Source: Poritiphilus sp965212595 (GTDB lineage: Bacteria; Bacteroidota; Bacteroidia; Flavobacteriales; Flavobacteriaceae). Taken from it: a stretch of 64,000 nt of DNA. The position numbers and the translations under genes were made by a program. The notes beneath the pieces were generated by a model. That model ran no database searches and was not told the origin of the DNA. It saw only the letters and a list, made by a program, of their open reading frames with translations. Position 1 is the first letter of the stretch, and each line of letters starts with the position of its first letter. This document shows, in pieces, positions 35,514 through 43,554 of this stretch. Location of the stretch: contig CBDBVE010000021.1 of assembly GCA_965212595.1 (NCBI GenBank), forward strand, positions 61,654-125,653. Direction: 5' to 3'.

Positions 35514-37187
35514 ATGAAAAAACAATTTATCAAAGTTGTACTCTCTTGCGCGGTGATAGCCGGAGGTTTTACAGTAAACAGCTGTAAAAAGTCGTCTTCA
35601 TCTTCGTCCAAGAATGTTTCAAGAGCTACCGGTTGGAAAATTAATGCCAAAGAGGGAGGCTTTCAGTACAATTCAGACTTTAAGGAACAGGAAACGGCCC
35701 CAGGGCTTGTGTTCGTTGAAGGAGGTACTTTTACCAAAGGAAAAGTACAGGATGACGTTATGCACGATTGGAACAATAGTCCAACGCAGCAGCATGTTCA
35801 GTCTTTCTACATGGATGAAACTGAGGTCACCAATGTGATGTATTTGGAGTACTTAGATTATCTAAAGAGTGTCTATCCTCCAGAAAACCCAAAATATGCC
35901 AATATTTATAAAGGGGCTTTGCCAGATACTTTAGTCTGGAGAAACCGCTTAGGGTTTAATGAGACCATGACCAATAATTACCTCAGGCATCCTGCCTATG
36001 CGGATTATCCTGTAGTGGGTGTCAACTGGGTGCAAGCTGTTCAATTTTCTGAATGGAGAACCGATAGGGTAAATGAGGCTATGCTAGAAAGAGAAGGATA
36101 TCTTGCCAAGGACGCTAAGTACAAGGCGGTTACCGGAGAGATTGAAGGAACATTTAGCACGGAGGCTTATCTAAACAGGCCAGAGTCTGTTTACGGAGGC
36201 CAGATTGATTCACTTCAGGGAAAGCAAAAAAAGGATTCTGTTAGCAACTTTGCAAAGCGAAGTAGTGGTATAATCATGCCAGAGTACAGGTTGCCCACTG
36301 AAACAGAATGGGAATATGCCGCTGCTGCCCTTCAGGGGTCCAGAGAATATAACAACTACCGAGGTAGAAAAAAATATCCATGGGAAGGTGACTACACCAG
36401 AAATGGTCAACGCGTAGGCCGTGGAGACCAACTTGCAAACTTTAAGCAAGGAAAAGGGGACTACGGCGGAATTGCAGGATGGTCTGATGATGGTGCTGAT
36501 ATTACAGCAGAGGTGAAATCGTATAAACCAAATGATCTTGGATTGTACGACATGGCTGGAAATGTTGCCGAATGGGTTGCAGATGTTTACCGCCCTATTG
36601 TAGATGACGAAATAAGTGACTTTAACTACTATAGAGGAAACATTTATATGAAGACAGCCATTGGGGAAGACGGAAAAGTAAATGTACTAAGAGATAGTAT
36701 TGTTTATGATACCTTACCAAATGGCAAAGTGGTTGCCGTAAACCTTCCTGGAGAAATCAAAATGGTTCCTGTAGATGAAGAAGAGACTTATTTAAGAACT
36801 AATTTTAGTTCTAGTGACAATAGAGCCTACAGAGATGGAGACGCCGGATCTTCTAGATTTTTTGACAGATTCGCAGATGAAGAAGACGAAAGCAATCAAC
36901 GTAAAATGTACAATTCTCCTAAACATAAAGTTGAAAGAGATTCTTTAGGCAAAATAGTTCGCCAGTACGATCAACGTAACGACCGTACCACATTGATTAA
37001 TGACGAAGTACGGGTCTTTAAAGGAGGATCATGGAGAGACAGGGCCTACTGGTTAGATCCTGCACAACGAAGATACTTGCCTCAATATATGGCAACAGAT
37101 TACATCGGGTTCCGATGTGCCATGTCTAGAGTTGGTTCTAAAGCAAAAACAAAGAACAAAACGGTTCGAGGAAAGAAAGTGCGATAG
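35514..37187 (+). CDS. gldJ: Gliding motility lipoprotein GldJ
   Basis: This 557-residue lipoprotein (MKKQFIKVVLSCAVIAGGFTVNSCKKS; Cys24) has an FGE/sulfatase-modifying-type fold: VFVEGGTFTKG, VGVNWVQAVQFSEW, YRLPTETEWEYAAAA, LYDMAGNVAEWV and FKGGSWRDRAYWLDPAQRR. GldJ is a core, non-catalytic part of the gliding machinery and type IX secretion in Flavobacteriaceae, stabilising GldK-related components. The enzyme-like fold is used as structure. murF starts 67 bases after it. Confidence 0.95.
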   Translation: MKKQFIKVVLSCAVIAGGFTVNSCKKSSSSSSKNVSRATGWKINAKEGGFQYNSDFKEQETAPGLVFVEGGTFTKGKVQDDVMHDWNNSPTQQHVQSFYMDETEVTNVMYLEYLDYLKSVYPPENPKYANIYKGALPDTLVWRNRLGFNETMTNNYLRHPAYADYPVVGVNWVQAVQFSEWRTDRVNEAMLEREGYLAKDAKYKAVTGEIEGTFSTEAYLNRPESVYGGQIDSLQGKQKKDSVSNFAKRSSGIIMPEYRLPTETEWEYAAAALQGSREYNNYRGRKKYPWEGDYTRNGQRVGRGDQLANFKQGKGDYGGIAGWSDDGADITAEVKSYKPNDLGLYDMAGNVAEWVADVYRPIVDDEISDFNYYRGNIYMKTAIGEDGKVNVLRDSIVYDTLPNGKVVAVNLPGEIKMVPVDEEETYLRTNFSSSDNRAYRDGDAGSSRFFDRFADEEDESNQRKMYNSPKHKVERDSLGKIVRQYDQRNDRTTLINDEVRVFKGGSWRDRAYWLDPAQRRYLPQYMATDYIGFRCAMSRVGSKAKTKNKTVRGKKVR

Positions 37188-37205
37188 TACATACTTTGAT
37201 CATAG

Positions 37206-37243
37206 AAAAAGCCCTGACTTAAAAACCGTCAGGGCTTTTTTTT
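37206..37243 (+). terminator. gldJ terminator
   Basis: AAAAAGCCCTGAC and GTCAGGGCTTTTTTTT form a strong stem with a nine-base loop and U-tract. It ends the gldJ transcript. The U-tract runs straight into the murF -7 box. Confidence 0.93.
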
Positions 37244-37250
37244 ATCTTTG
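37243..37250 (+). promoter_or_regulatory. -7 box of murF inside the gldJ terminator tail
   Basis: TATCTTTG matches TAnnTTTG and ends only 4 bases before the murF ATG at 37255, so the transcript probably starts at or very near the start codon and would be leaderless. No TTG is seen upstream at the usual spacing. Confidence 0.5.
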
Positions 37251-37254
37251 TTTT

Positions 37255-38529
37255 ATGACCATTGAAAAATTGCACCAACACTTTTTGGCGCACCCTATTG
37301 CTTGTACAGACACAAGAAAAATCCAACAAAACTGCATTTTTTTTGCCCTAAAAGGGGCCAATTTTAATGGCAACGCTTTTGCCTTAGATGCTATAAAAAA
37401 AGGAGCGGCATATGCGGTAATTGACGAAGAACAGTTTTTAGATGGAGAACGTACTATCCTTGTGAGTGATGTGCTGAAAACACTACAAGATCTGGCATCT
37501 TTTCACAGAAATTATTGCAGTGCAAAAGTAATAGCGATTACCGGTAGTAATGGTAAAACAACTACCAAAGAACTAATTACTCTCGTACTTTCTAAAAAAT
37601 ACAGGACCATTGCGACCCAGGGGAACCTCAACAACCATATCGGTGTTCCATTAACCCTTTTGTCTATAGGAACTGATACCGCAATGGCTGTTGTAGAGAT
37701 GGGAGCAAATCATCAAAAAGAAATAGCTCTCCTATCTAATATAGCTCAACCAGATTACGGCTACATAACCAATTTCGGGAAAGCCCATCTAGAAGGTTTC
37801 GGGGGTGAAGAAGGAGTAATTAAAGGGAAAAGCGAATTATATGATTACCTATTAGACCAAAACAAGCACATTTTTTTAAATGCGGATGACCCCATACAAT
37901 TTGAAAAATTGGCGCCTTACATCAAGAAAATAGGTTTTAGTCAGGCCGATCCAAAGTTTTATAATATTTCACTTTTAAAGACACAGCCCTATATAGTTTT
38001 TGAGGCCGAGGGGATAACAATAAGTACGCAGCTGATTGGGAAATACAATTTTACCAATTGCGCTGCCGCCTTCCTTATTGGAAAGTATTTTAATGTGCCT
38101 CTGAAGGAAATTAAAGAGGCCCTGGAGTCCTATTCGCCTAAAAATAATCGTTCACAAATAATTGAAAGCAAGGGCCACACTATTATTTTAGATGCTTACA
38201 ATGCCAACCCTACCAGCATGAAAGCCGCATTAGAGAATTTTATAGGCATGAACAGGCAACCTAAAACGGTGGTTCTCGGAGATATGTTCGAACTTGGCCA
38301 AAGTGCTGCTATGGAGCATCAAAATATAGCAGACCTAACCGTTTCATTGGGATTTGACAATGCTTACCTGGTTGGAGAAAATTTCTATAAAACCGGTTCT
38401 CCCCTAAACAAATTTGCATCATTTGATCAGCTGGCTGAGCATCTAAGGGAGCAACCCATAAAACAAGGCGCAGTACTAATAAAAGGTTCGAGAGGTATGG
38501 CTCTGGAGCGCATCTTGGATTTGTTATAG
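37255..38529 (+). CDS. murF: UDP-N-acetylmuramoyl-tripeptide-D-Ala-D-Ala ligase
   Basis: This 424-residue Mur ligase adds D-Ala-D-Ala to the UDP-MurNAc-peptide in peptidoglycan synthesis. ATP site ITGSNGKTTTKELI, MGANHQKEIALL, and the C-terminal LDAYNANPTSMKAAL and VLGDMFELG match MurF. A longer upstream frame overlaps gldJ and lacks homology, so ATG 37255 is used. Confidence 0.95.
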   Translation: MTIEKLHQHFLAHPIACTDTRKIQQNCIFFALKGANFNGNAFALDAIKKGAAYAVIDEEQFLDGERTILVSDVLKTLQDLASFHRNYCSAKVIAITGSNGKTTTKELITLVLSKKYRTIATQGNLNNHIGVPLTLLSIGTDTAMAVVEMGANHQKEIALLSNIAQPDYGYITNFGKAHLEGFGGEEGVIKGKSELYDYLLDQNKHIFLNADDPIQFEKLAPYIKKIGFSQADPKFYNISLLKTQPYIVFEAEGITISTQLIGKYNFTNCAAAFLIGKYFNVPLKEIKEALESYSPKNNRSQIIESKGHTIILDAYNANPTSMKAALENFIGMNRQPKTVVLGDMFELGQSAAMEHQNIADLTVSLGFDNAYLVGENFYKTGSPLNKFASFDQLAEHLREQPIKQGAVLIKGSRGMALERILDLL

Positions 38530-38574
38530 TGCACTTATTTGTAATTGATTTTTTTATTCTACGACCTATGCATT

Positions 38575-39792
38575 ATGGGGAAAACCGCATTTAGAAAGGT
38601 TAATTTCTTAATTGGCCTACAATATTTGGTTACCAGAAGGAAACAAAGTACCCTAGCGGCTCTTGGAGTTACACTGGGGGTCAGCACTTTCATTGTGATG
38701 GTTAGCTTCATGACCGGGGTTAATACTTTTTTAAATGATGCCGTTTTGAACGGAAACCCAGATATCATCATTAGTCCCAGAAACGACCCGGAATCTAAAG
38801 GCAAATCTCCTGTTTCCAACTTCCTGCCCGAGAAGAAAAGTAAAATTGAAAAGATCTTAAAGGGTCCCGAAAACATCCAGGCATTTTCACCTCAAATTAT
38901 TTCCCCGGCCATTCTTATCAGTGAAACCCAACAATTGCCAGTTGGACTTAATGGTGTTCTTCCCAGCTATGAAAAAGCAATGGTAGACCTGGATCGTAGA
39001 TTAATTCAGGGAGGGGGCTTTGAAGGTTTAAATGACCAGAAATCCATCCTTTTAGGAATCAGTCTTGCCAAACGCCTGGGAGTTAAATCGGGAGCTTCAA
39101 TACGAGTTATTCTCCCTACCGGAAAAAGCATTGAACTTATTGTTTCTGGAATCTTTAGTTTTGGTATCACCACCATAGATAATTTAAGAGCATATGTACA
39201 TGCCGCCACCTTACAGGGCCTCCTAAATAGTCCTGATGGCGTATCAAATGTCCACATAAAACTAAAAGACAGAAATGAGCTGGAATCTATAAAGTCCTTA
39301 CTGCTTCAAAAAGTAAATGGAATAGAAATTCAGGACTGGAAAGCAAATAATAAGACTATTGTTATCGGAAATAAGGTCAGAAATGTGCTTACATGGTCAA
39401 TTTCTATGGCACTGCTGCTGGTAGCCGGATTTGGCATTTACAATATTCTAAACAGCACTGTAATTCAAAAAAGAAAAGATATCGCTGTTCTTAAAACAAT
39501 GGGATACAGCACTAAAGACATTGTCGTCATTTTCCTGGTTCAATCATTTGTCATAGGGTTTGTTGGAACTGTGATTGGCGGGCTTTTAGGATATTTGGGA
39601 AGCTTTTTGATCTCAAGTACCCCTTTAGAGACCACAGATTTTATAATCGTAGAAACTTATCCCGTCAGTTTTATGCCGCTTCACTACTTTTTAGGGATTG
39701 GTTTTGGATTTCTTGTGGCAATTTTAGCCGGTTACTTTCCATCTAAAAAAGCGAGTCGGGTAGATCCTGTAACCATTATTAGAGGGATATGA
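38575..39792 (+). CDS. FtsX/LolC-type ABC transporter permease
   Basis: This 405-residue protein has one N-terminal helix (QSTLAALGVTLGVSTFIVMVSF), a large periplasmic domain (about 60-270) and three C-terminal helices with the FtsX-type IQKRKDIAVLKTMGYSTKDIVVIFL. It ends in KASRVDPVTIIRG, as is usual for the family. It pairs with the overlapping ATPase as a MacB/LolCDE-like system, perhaps for lipoprotein release or efflux. The cargo is unknown. Start ATG 38575. Confidence 0.9.
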   Translation: MGKTAFRKVNFLIGLQYLVTRRKQSTLAALGVTLGVSTFIVMVSFMTGVNTFLNDAVLNGNPDIIISPRNDPESKGKSPVSNFLPEKKSKIEKILKGPENIQAFSPQIISPAILISETQQLPVGLNGVLPSYEKAMVDLDRRLIQGGGFEGLNDQKSILLGISLAKRLGVKSGASIRVILPTGKSIELIVSGIFSFGITTIDNLRAYVHAATLQGLLNSPDGVSNVHIKLKDRNELESIKSLLLQKVNGIEIQDWKANNKTIVIGNKVRNVLTWSISMALLLVAGFGIYNILNSTVIQKRKDIAVLKTMGYSTKDIVVIFLVQSFVIGFVGTVIGGLLGYLGSFLISSTPLETTDFIIVETYPVSFMPLHYFLGIGFGFLVAILAGYFPSKKASRVDPVTIIRGI

Positions 39793-40430
39793 TCTTAAGA
39801 GCAGAACATATCAATAAATTTTTTCATCAGCCCGAGGAATTTCACGTCCTGAATTCCGTTTCATTTTCGGTAGAGCAGGGCGAGTTGATCTCGCTTTACG
39901 GTGAATCCGGGAGTGGAAAATCTACCTTACTTTATGTTCTCTCTACACTTGATACCGAGTTTGAAGGTAACTTAATTATCAAGGATCAGAATGTTAGTCA
40001 TCTTTCTCCTGCTGAATTAACTGATTTTAGAAATGAGCATATTGGTTTTGTATACCAATTTCACTTTTTACTTCATGAATTCAATGTTTTGCAAAATGTA
40101 ATGCTTCCAGCCCTAAAATTGGGTGCAAAGAGCAAAGATGAAATCAGAGTAGACGCCGAAAGGCTTTTAGATGAAATGGGGATACTTGAATATGCAAAGC
40201 GCTCGGCTTTCAGGCTTTCTGGAGGGCAACAACAGCGCGTGGCCATTGCAAGAGCTCTAATCAATGACCCCGCAGTGATCATTGCAGATGAGCCCACAGG
40301 CAATTTAGATCAAAAAAACACACGGATGATCTTTGATCTGCTAAAGAAAATCACCGAAAACAGGGGTAAAACTGTTATAATGGCTACCCACAATGCGTTT
40401 ATTAGAAAAAAAATCGCACCGCAGTATTGA
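39789..40430 (+). CDS. LolD-like ABC ATPase with frameshifted C-terminus
   Basis: 213 residues. Walker A YGESGSGKST, signature LSGGQQQRVAIARALI, Walker B VIIADEPTGNLD and His loop MATHNAF are all intact. After NAFIRKK the frame ends as IAPQY. Removing one A from the A8 run at 40406-40413 gives KKSHRSIEMIDGSLRL and a normal end at TAG 40456-40458. The lost tail is only about 15 residues, so the ATPase could still work. It overlaps the permease gene by four bases. Confidence 0.85.
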   Translation: MILRAEHINKFFHQPEEFHVLNSVSFSVEQGELISLYGESGSGKSTLLYVLSTLDTEFEGNLIIKDQNVSHLSPAELTDFRNEHIGFVYQFHFLLHEFNVLQNVMLPALKLGAKSKDEIRVDAERLLDEMGILEYAKRSAFRLSGGQQQRVAIARALINDPAVIIADEPTGNLDQKNTRMIFDLLKKITENRGKTVIMATHNAFIRKKIAPQY

Positions 40431-40494
40431 AATGATCGATGGTTCTTTACGACTATAGCAAAGAACTTAATAACAAATCATCAAATACAAGCCC

Positions 40495-40881
40495 ATGGAA
40501 AGCGTAATTATTTTCGACGGAGAATGCAATTTGTGTAATGGTGTAGTAGGTTGGCTGTTGCGTTTTGCACCAAGTGAGATTTTTCGTTTTGTTCCCTTTC
40601 AATCTTCTGAAGGGCAGCAGTTGCTAAAAAAATATGGTTTTCCCACTGAAGAGTTAGAGACGGTTATTTTACTGGATGAAAAGGGGGTACATACCCATTC
40701 TGACGGTTTTTTAAAAATTGTATCCAAAATACCAAAATGGCGACTAGTCGCCGCCTTACTTGCTTTTATTCCGCGTATTATTCGAGATACCATCTACAAT
40801 ATGGCATCGAAAAACAGAGTGAAATGGTTTGGTAAGTCTAGAAGTTGTACAATAAGTTTTAGGCAACAATTAACTTCTTAG
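40495..40881 (+). CDS. DCC-family (DUF393) thiol protein
   Basis: This 128-residue DCC protein has the name motif as FDGECNLCNG near residues 8-15, a thioredoxin-like core (FRFVPFQSSEGQQLLKKYG), VILLDEKGVHTHSDGFLKI, and the C-terminal WFGKSRSCTISF. DCC proteins are thought to be thiol-disulfide oxidoreductases; their targets are unknown. It follows the ABC pair by 64 bases and ends with its own terminator. Confidence 0.88.
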   Translation: MESVIIFDGECNLCNGVVGWLLRFAPSEIFRFVPFQSSEGQQLLKKYGFPTEELETVILLDEKGVHTHSDGFLKIVSKIPKWRLVAALLAFIPRIIRDTIYNMASKNRVKWFGKSRSCTISFRQQLTS

Positions 40882-40903
40882 TTGCCCCTATGAAAAAGAA
40901 ATC

Positions 40904-40934
40904 AAAAACCCTGACATTAAAGTCAGGGTTTCTC
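40904..40934 (+). terminator. Terminator after the DCC gene
   Basis: AAACCCTGAC-attaa-GTCAGGGTTT, a stem of 10 pairs followed by a modest T-run. It closes the ABC/DCC unit. Confidence 0.8.
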
Positions 40935-41130
40935 ATTTGGCACCAAGACCCTGTTAATACATGATTTAAGTATGTAAACACACCTGCTTATATTTTTTCC
41001 TAAATACCACAATAACAAGTATTTTAACGTTCATATACTTAAGTTTTTACCAACAAATCCGTATCTTATATATCGCGCCTTTTCTAATTCAAAAGCAGAA
41101 TTAAAAGTAGGCAAACTTAAATTGTTCAAT

Positions 41131-41241
41131 ATGGATACTCCAGATTCCAATTTTGTCAATCATCGCTTAGTGATTCTACAGGTTCTATTTACCATTCTAT
41201 TGGTCATTGGAATCTTAGCGCTTTTATGGGCAATTGCATAA
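41131..41241 (+). CDS. Small single-helix membrane protein
   Basis: This 36-codon frame, ATG 41131 to TAA 41241, encodes a short polar N-terminus (MDTPDSNFVNHRLVIL) followed by one hydrophobic helix (QVLFTILLVIGILALLWAIA). It has no homologue I recognise. The ribosome site is weak. Like the frame at 3733-3858 it looks like a small membrane peptide rather than chance, but the evidence is only composition. Confidence 0.45.
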   Translation: MDTPDSNFVNHRLVILQVLFTILLVIGILALLWAIA

Positions 41242-41349
41242 GTGCTTGAGAGGTATCATATAAGGGTACTCTAAGGATTGTTTATAGGGCAATCTATAGG
41301 GATAGGGTATGTATATTTCTAGCATTATACTTTTCAATTTAAGCCAGGA
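41242..41349. other. Intergenic, before repeat array A
   Basis: About 108 bases between the small membrane ORF and the first repeat unit; I see nothing in it. Confidence 0.4.
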
Positions 41350-41880
41350 GGTTTTCAGGTAGGGGCCTGTGACCCAAATGGAACACGCCTCTGCAACCTG
41401 CCACGCCGGCAGGCGGGTAGAAAACCGCCCTTCGCTTTCGCGAATTGCTTTTTTCTTCCCCCTCCAAAATGGATTAGCTCATTGCATTCGCTGATCCAGA
41501 TAGAGCGCGCTGCTGCAAATAGAAAATCACCCTTCGCTTTCGCGAATTGCTTTTTTCTTTCCCCTCCAAAATGGATTAGCTCATTGCATTCGCTGATCCA
41601 GATAGAGCGCGCTGCTGCAAATAGAAAATCACCCTTCGCTTTCGCGAATTGCTTTTTTCTTTCCCCTTCAAAATGGATTAGCTCATTGCATTCGCTGATC
41701 CAGATAGAGCGCGCTGCTACAAATAGAAAATCACCCTTCGCTTTCGCGAATTGCTTTTTTCTTTCCCCTCCAAAATGGATTAGCTCATTGCATTCGCTGA
41801 TCCAGATAGAGCGCGCTGCTGCAAATAGAAAATCACCCTTCGCTTTCGCGAATTGCTTTTTTCTTTCCCCTCCAAACATC
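41350..41880. repeat. Array A: double-hairpin tandem repeats beside tRNA-Val(GAC)
   Basis: A degenerate first unit (41350-41470) is followed by four nearly identical 102-bp units starting at 41471, 41573, 41675 and 41777. Each unit has hairpin 1 (GGATTAGC/GCTGATCC, 11-base loop), a linker ending in TGCAAATAGAAAA, hairpin 2 (TTCGC/GCGAA) and then a T-rich run, which resembles an intrinsic terminator on the plus strand. Because 102 is divisible by 3, long open frames appear on both strands; I do not treat them as genes. The first unit carries an extra small hairpin (CCTGCC/GGCAGG). Confidence 0.9.
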
Positions 41881-41909
41881 CAAACAAGTTTGGTGTTTTC
41901 CTGGAAAAG

Positions 41910-41942
41910 AAAAACCCGCGATTTTATCGCGGGTTTTCTGCT
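41910..41942 (-). terminator. Terminator of tRNA-Val(GAC)
   Basis: On the minus strand, CCCGCGATAAAATCGCGGG is followed by TTTTTCTTTT, directly after the tRNA. The flanking bases match those around the corresponding terminator of the second tRNA-Val, though the stem differs. Confidence 0.85.
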
Positions 41943-41947
41943 TGATG

Positions 41948-42022
41948 TGAGATATACTGGATTCGAACCAGTGACCTCTGCCCTGTCAAGGCAGCGCTCT
42001 AAACCAACTGAGCTAATATCTC
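41948..42022 (-). tRNA. tRNA-Val(GAC)
   Basis: Cloverleaf of 75 nt: 7-bp acceptor (GAGATAT/ATATCTC), D-arm GCTC...GAGC, anticodon stem CTGCC/GGCAG with anticodon GAC in loop TTGACAG (reads GUC), and T-arm ACTGG TTCGAAT CCAGT. No CCA is encoded. A box TAGTTTTG on the minus strand 20-27 bases upstream (42042-42049) may be its -7 element. Confidence 0.95.
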
Positions 42023-42098
42023 CTTAGATTGTTAGATCTTACAAAACTACCTAATAATTCTGATTTTTAGCATATTTATTCGCCTAATCCAAACTAGA

Positions 42099-42632
42099 TT
42101 ACCAGCTATATTCCGGAGGTTGTATGTCGTTCATTCTAATATAAAGGTTCGCTTTTGCCCGGTGGTTGGTCAAATGGTCTTGTACGTAAAAAAGGGCAAA
42201 TGCCCGGCTCACAGTATTACCGCTATGATACATTTTACAAGTTTCATCTAATTGTTCTTGTTCAATGTTCAGAATCACCTCAGTGGTATAATCAAATCCT
42301 CTTCTAAGCATTTGTAGTATTTCTTCCTTTGTCATTGAGGAAGCGTCCGGAATATTAGGCTTTACCTCCATCCCTTGTACATAGCGCTTAGTCAGAAGTT
42401 CTATCGTAGAGGCAATATGCACCATTTGTTCTCCGAAGGTCTTACTGATCTCTTTTGGTTTATAGTTATAAAGCTCTTTTGGCATTTTCTCCGCCACGGC
42501 CATGCAATGTTCTCTGGCCTCAAGCCAAACTGGCAGGTACATTTTTGTAAAAGGTGTTTTGGGAATACTGTCTTGACAATAGGTTATGGTAGTAGAGCCT
42601 AGGAGAAGAGCAGTTAAAATTAATTTTTTCAT
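42099..42632 (-). CDS. Exported DinB-family protein
   Basis: 177 residues. A signal peptide (MKKLILTALLLGSTTITYCQ) precedes a DinB-like four-helix fold with metal-site histidines suggested by FGEQMVHIAST and YVQDHLTNHRAKANLYIRM; the end IQPPEY is typical. DinB proteins are metal-binding enzymes, often thiol transferases, of uncertain substrate. It lies between the two tRNA-Val modules and shares its strand with the cupin gene. Confidence 0.8.
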   Translation of the reverse strand: MKKLILTALLLGSTTITYCQDSIPKTPFTKMYLPVWLEAREHCMAVAEKMPKELYNYKPKEISKTFGEQMVHIASTIELLTKRYVQGMEVKPNIPDASSMTKEEILQMLRRGFDYTTEVILNIEQEQLDETCKMYHSGNTVSRAFALFYVQDHLTNHRAKANLYIRMNDIQPPEYSW

Positions 42633-42712
42633 GACAAAGAATACTAAAATACCTGCAAGATATCTATTATTTCACAAGCTAAAGACTGCTTAAATACTGA
42701 CAGGAAATCGGG

Positions 42713-43111
42713 CTACTGATCGAAAAACACTAAAAGCTGGAGGTCTTCTTCAATGGCTTCAAACTTATGAGCCACATTGGCCTTAACGAAAAGTACACTC
42801 CCTTTGCTTACTTCAGTTGTTTTTCCTCCGGCTACAAATTTTGCTTTTCCCTGAAGTACGTAGTATACCTCATCAGTATCATGGGGTTGTTGGCGGTCTT
42901 CATGCCCTTTTTTTAGATAGTACACGCCGCCTAATAGATTCTTTCCCTTTAAAAATGAAACCCATCTTTTATCATTAGATACCAAATTTGACACAACGGT
43001 ATCCATATGAAAAAACAAGGCATCGGGGTCTTCGGTAGCAGTGGTTTCCTGACCAAATGCCGTACCTATACCTGAAAGTATGAGAGTTGAGATAAGAAAA
43101 AGTGATTTCAT
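42713..43111 (-). CDS. Exported cupin-domain protein
   Basis: This 132-residue protein has a signal peptide (MKSLFLISTLILSGIGTAFGQ). A single cupin domain contains HEDRQQPHDTDEVYYVLQGKAKFVAGG and later VLFVKANVAHKFEAI, with the metal ligand histidines and glutamate of the family. Its substrate is unknown; export suggests a periplasmic role. It lies upstream of the DinB gene on the same strand. Confidence 0.82.
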   Translation of the reverse strand: MKSLFLISTLILSGIGTAFGQETTATEDPDALFFHMDTVVSNLVSNDKRWVSFLKGKNLLGGVYYLKKGHEDRQQPHDTDEVYYVLQGKAKFVAGGKTTEVSKGSVLFVKANVAHKFEAIEEDLQLLVFFDQ

Positions 43112-43184
43112 GATCTTCTTTTTTAGGCATTTGATAAAGTCTTAAGATACGATTATTTCGATTGGAAATAGCTTTACCCAAACC

Positions 43185-43460
43185 GCTTCTGCAAACCTGC
43201 CTCGACGGCAGACGGGTAGAAAACTGCTCTTCGCCTACGCGAATTGCTTTTTTCTTTCCCCTGCAAACATCCAAATTGATTACAGGCATTCGCCTGTGAT
43301 CCAGACCAAACCCACGACTGCAAATAGAAAACCGCGCTTTGCTAGCGCAAAGTACCTTTTCTTTCCCCTACAAATCAAGGATTACTTCATTGCATTCAGT
43401 GATCCAGAATAATCCCGCTACTGCAAATAGAAAATCAAACACTGCCCTGCAGTGTTTTGA
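43185..43460. repeat. Array B: diverged double-hairpin units beside tRNA-Val(TAC)
   Basis: About two and a half units related to array A but with different stem sequences. Hairpin 2 at 43230-43243 is TTCGC/GCGAA, at 43337-43352 CTTTGC/GCAAAG and at 43437-43457 AAACACTGC/GCAGTGTTT. Hairpin 1 at 43278-43301 is GATTACAGGC/GCCTGTGATC and at 43379-43405 GGATTACT/AGTGATCC. Single-stranded parts (TGCAAATAGAAAA, TTTCTTTCCCC) are conserved. The extra hairpin CTGCC/GGCAG appears in the first unit as in array A. Confidence 0.85.
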
Positions 43461-43511
43461 GTTTTTCATCTCCTCCAACCGCCCAAATAAATTTGGCGCT
43501 TTCCGGAAATG

Positions 43512-43548
43512 AAAAAATCCATCCGCCTGGAGCGGATGGATTTTCTGC
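43512..43548 (-). terminator. Terminator of tRNA-Val(TAC)
   Basis: Stem ATCCATCCGC/GCGGATGGAT on either strand with T-rich flanks. It lies just past the tRNA and sits in the same flanking sequence as the terminator of the other tRNA-Val, but with an entirely different stem. Confidence 0.85.
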
Positions 43549-43554
43549 TTGATG

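Noticed and set aside
41355..42027. Long frames on both strands in array A, encoding 34-residue repeats
   Set aside because: They result from a 102-bp period, exist on both strands at once, and are not kept in the diverged array B. The plus frame even runs into the antisense of a tRNA. No signal or domain is seen.
41350..43460. A CRISPR array at the tRNA-Val loci
   Set aside because: The units are tandem with no unique spacers, the repeats are about 102 bp, and no cas genes are near.
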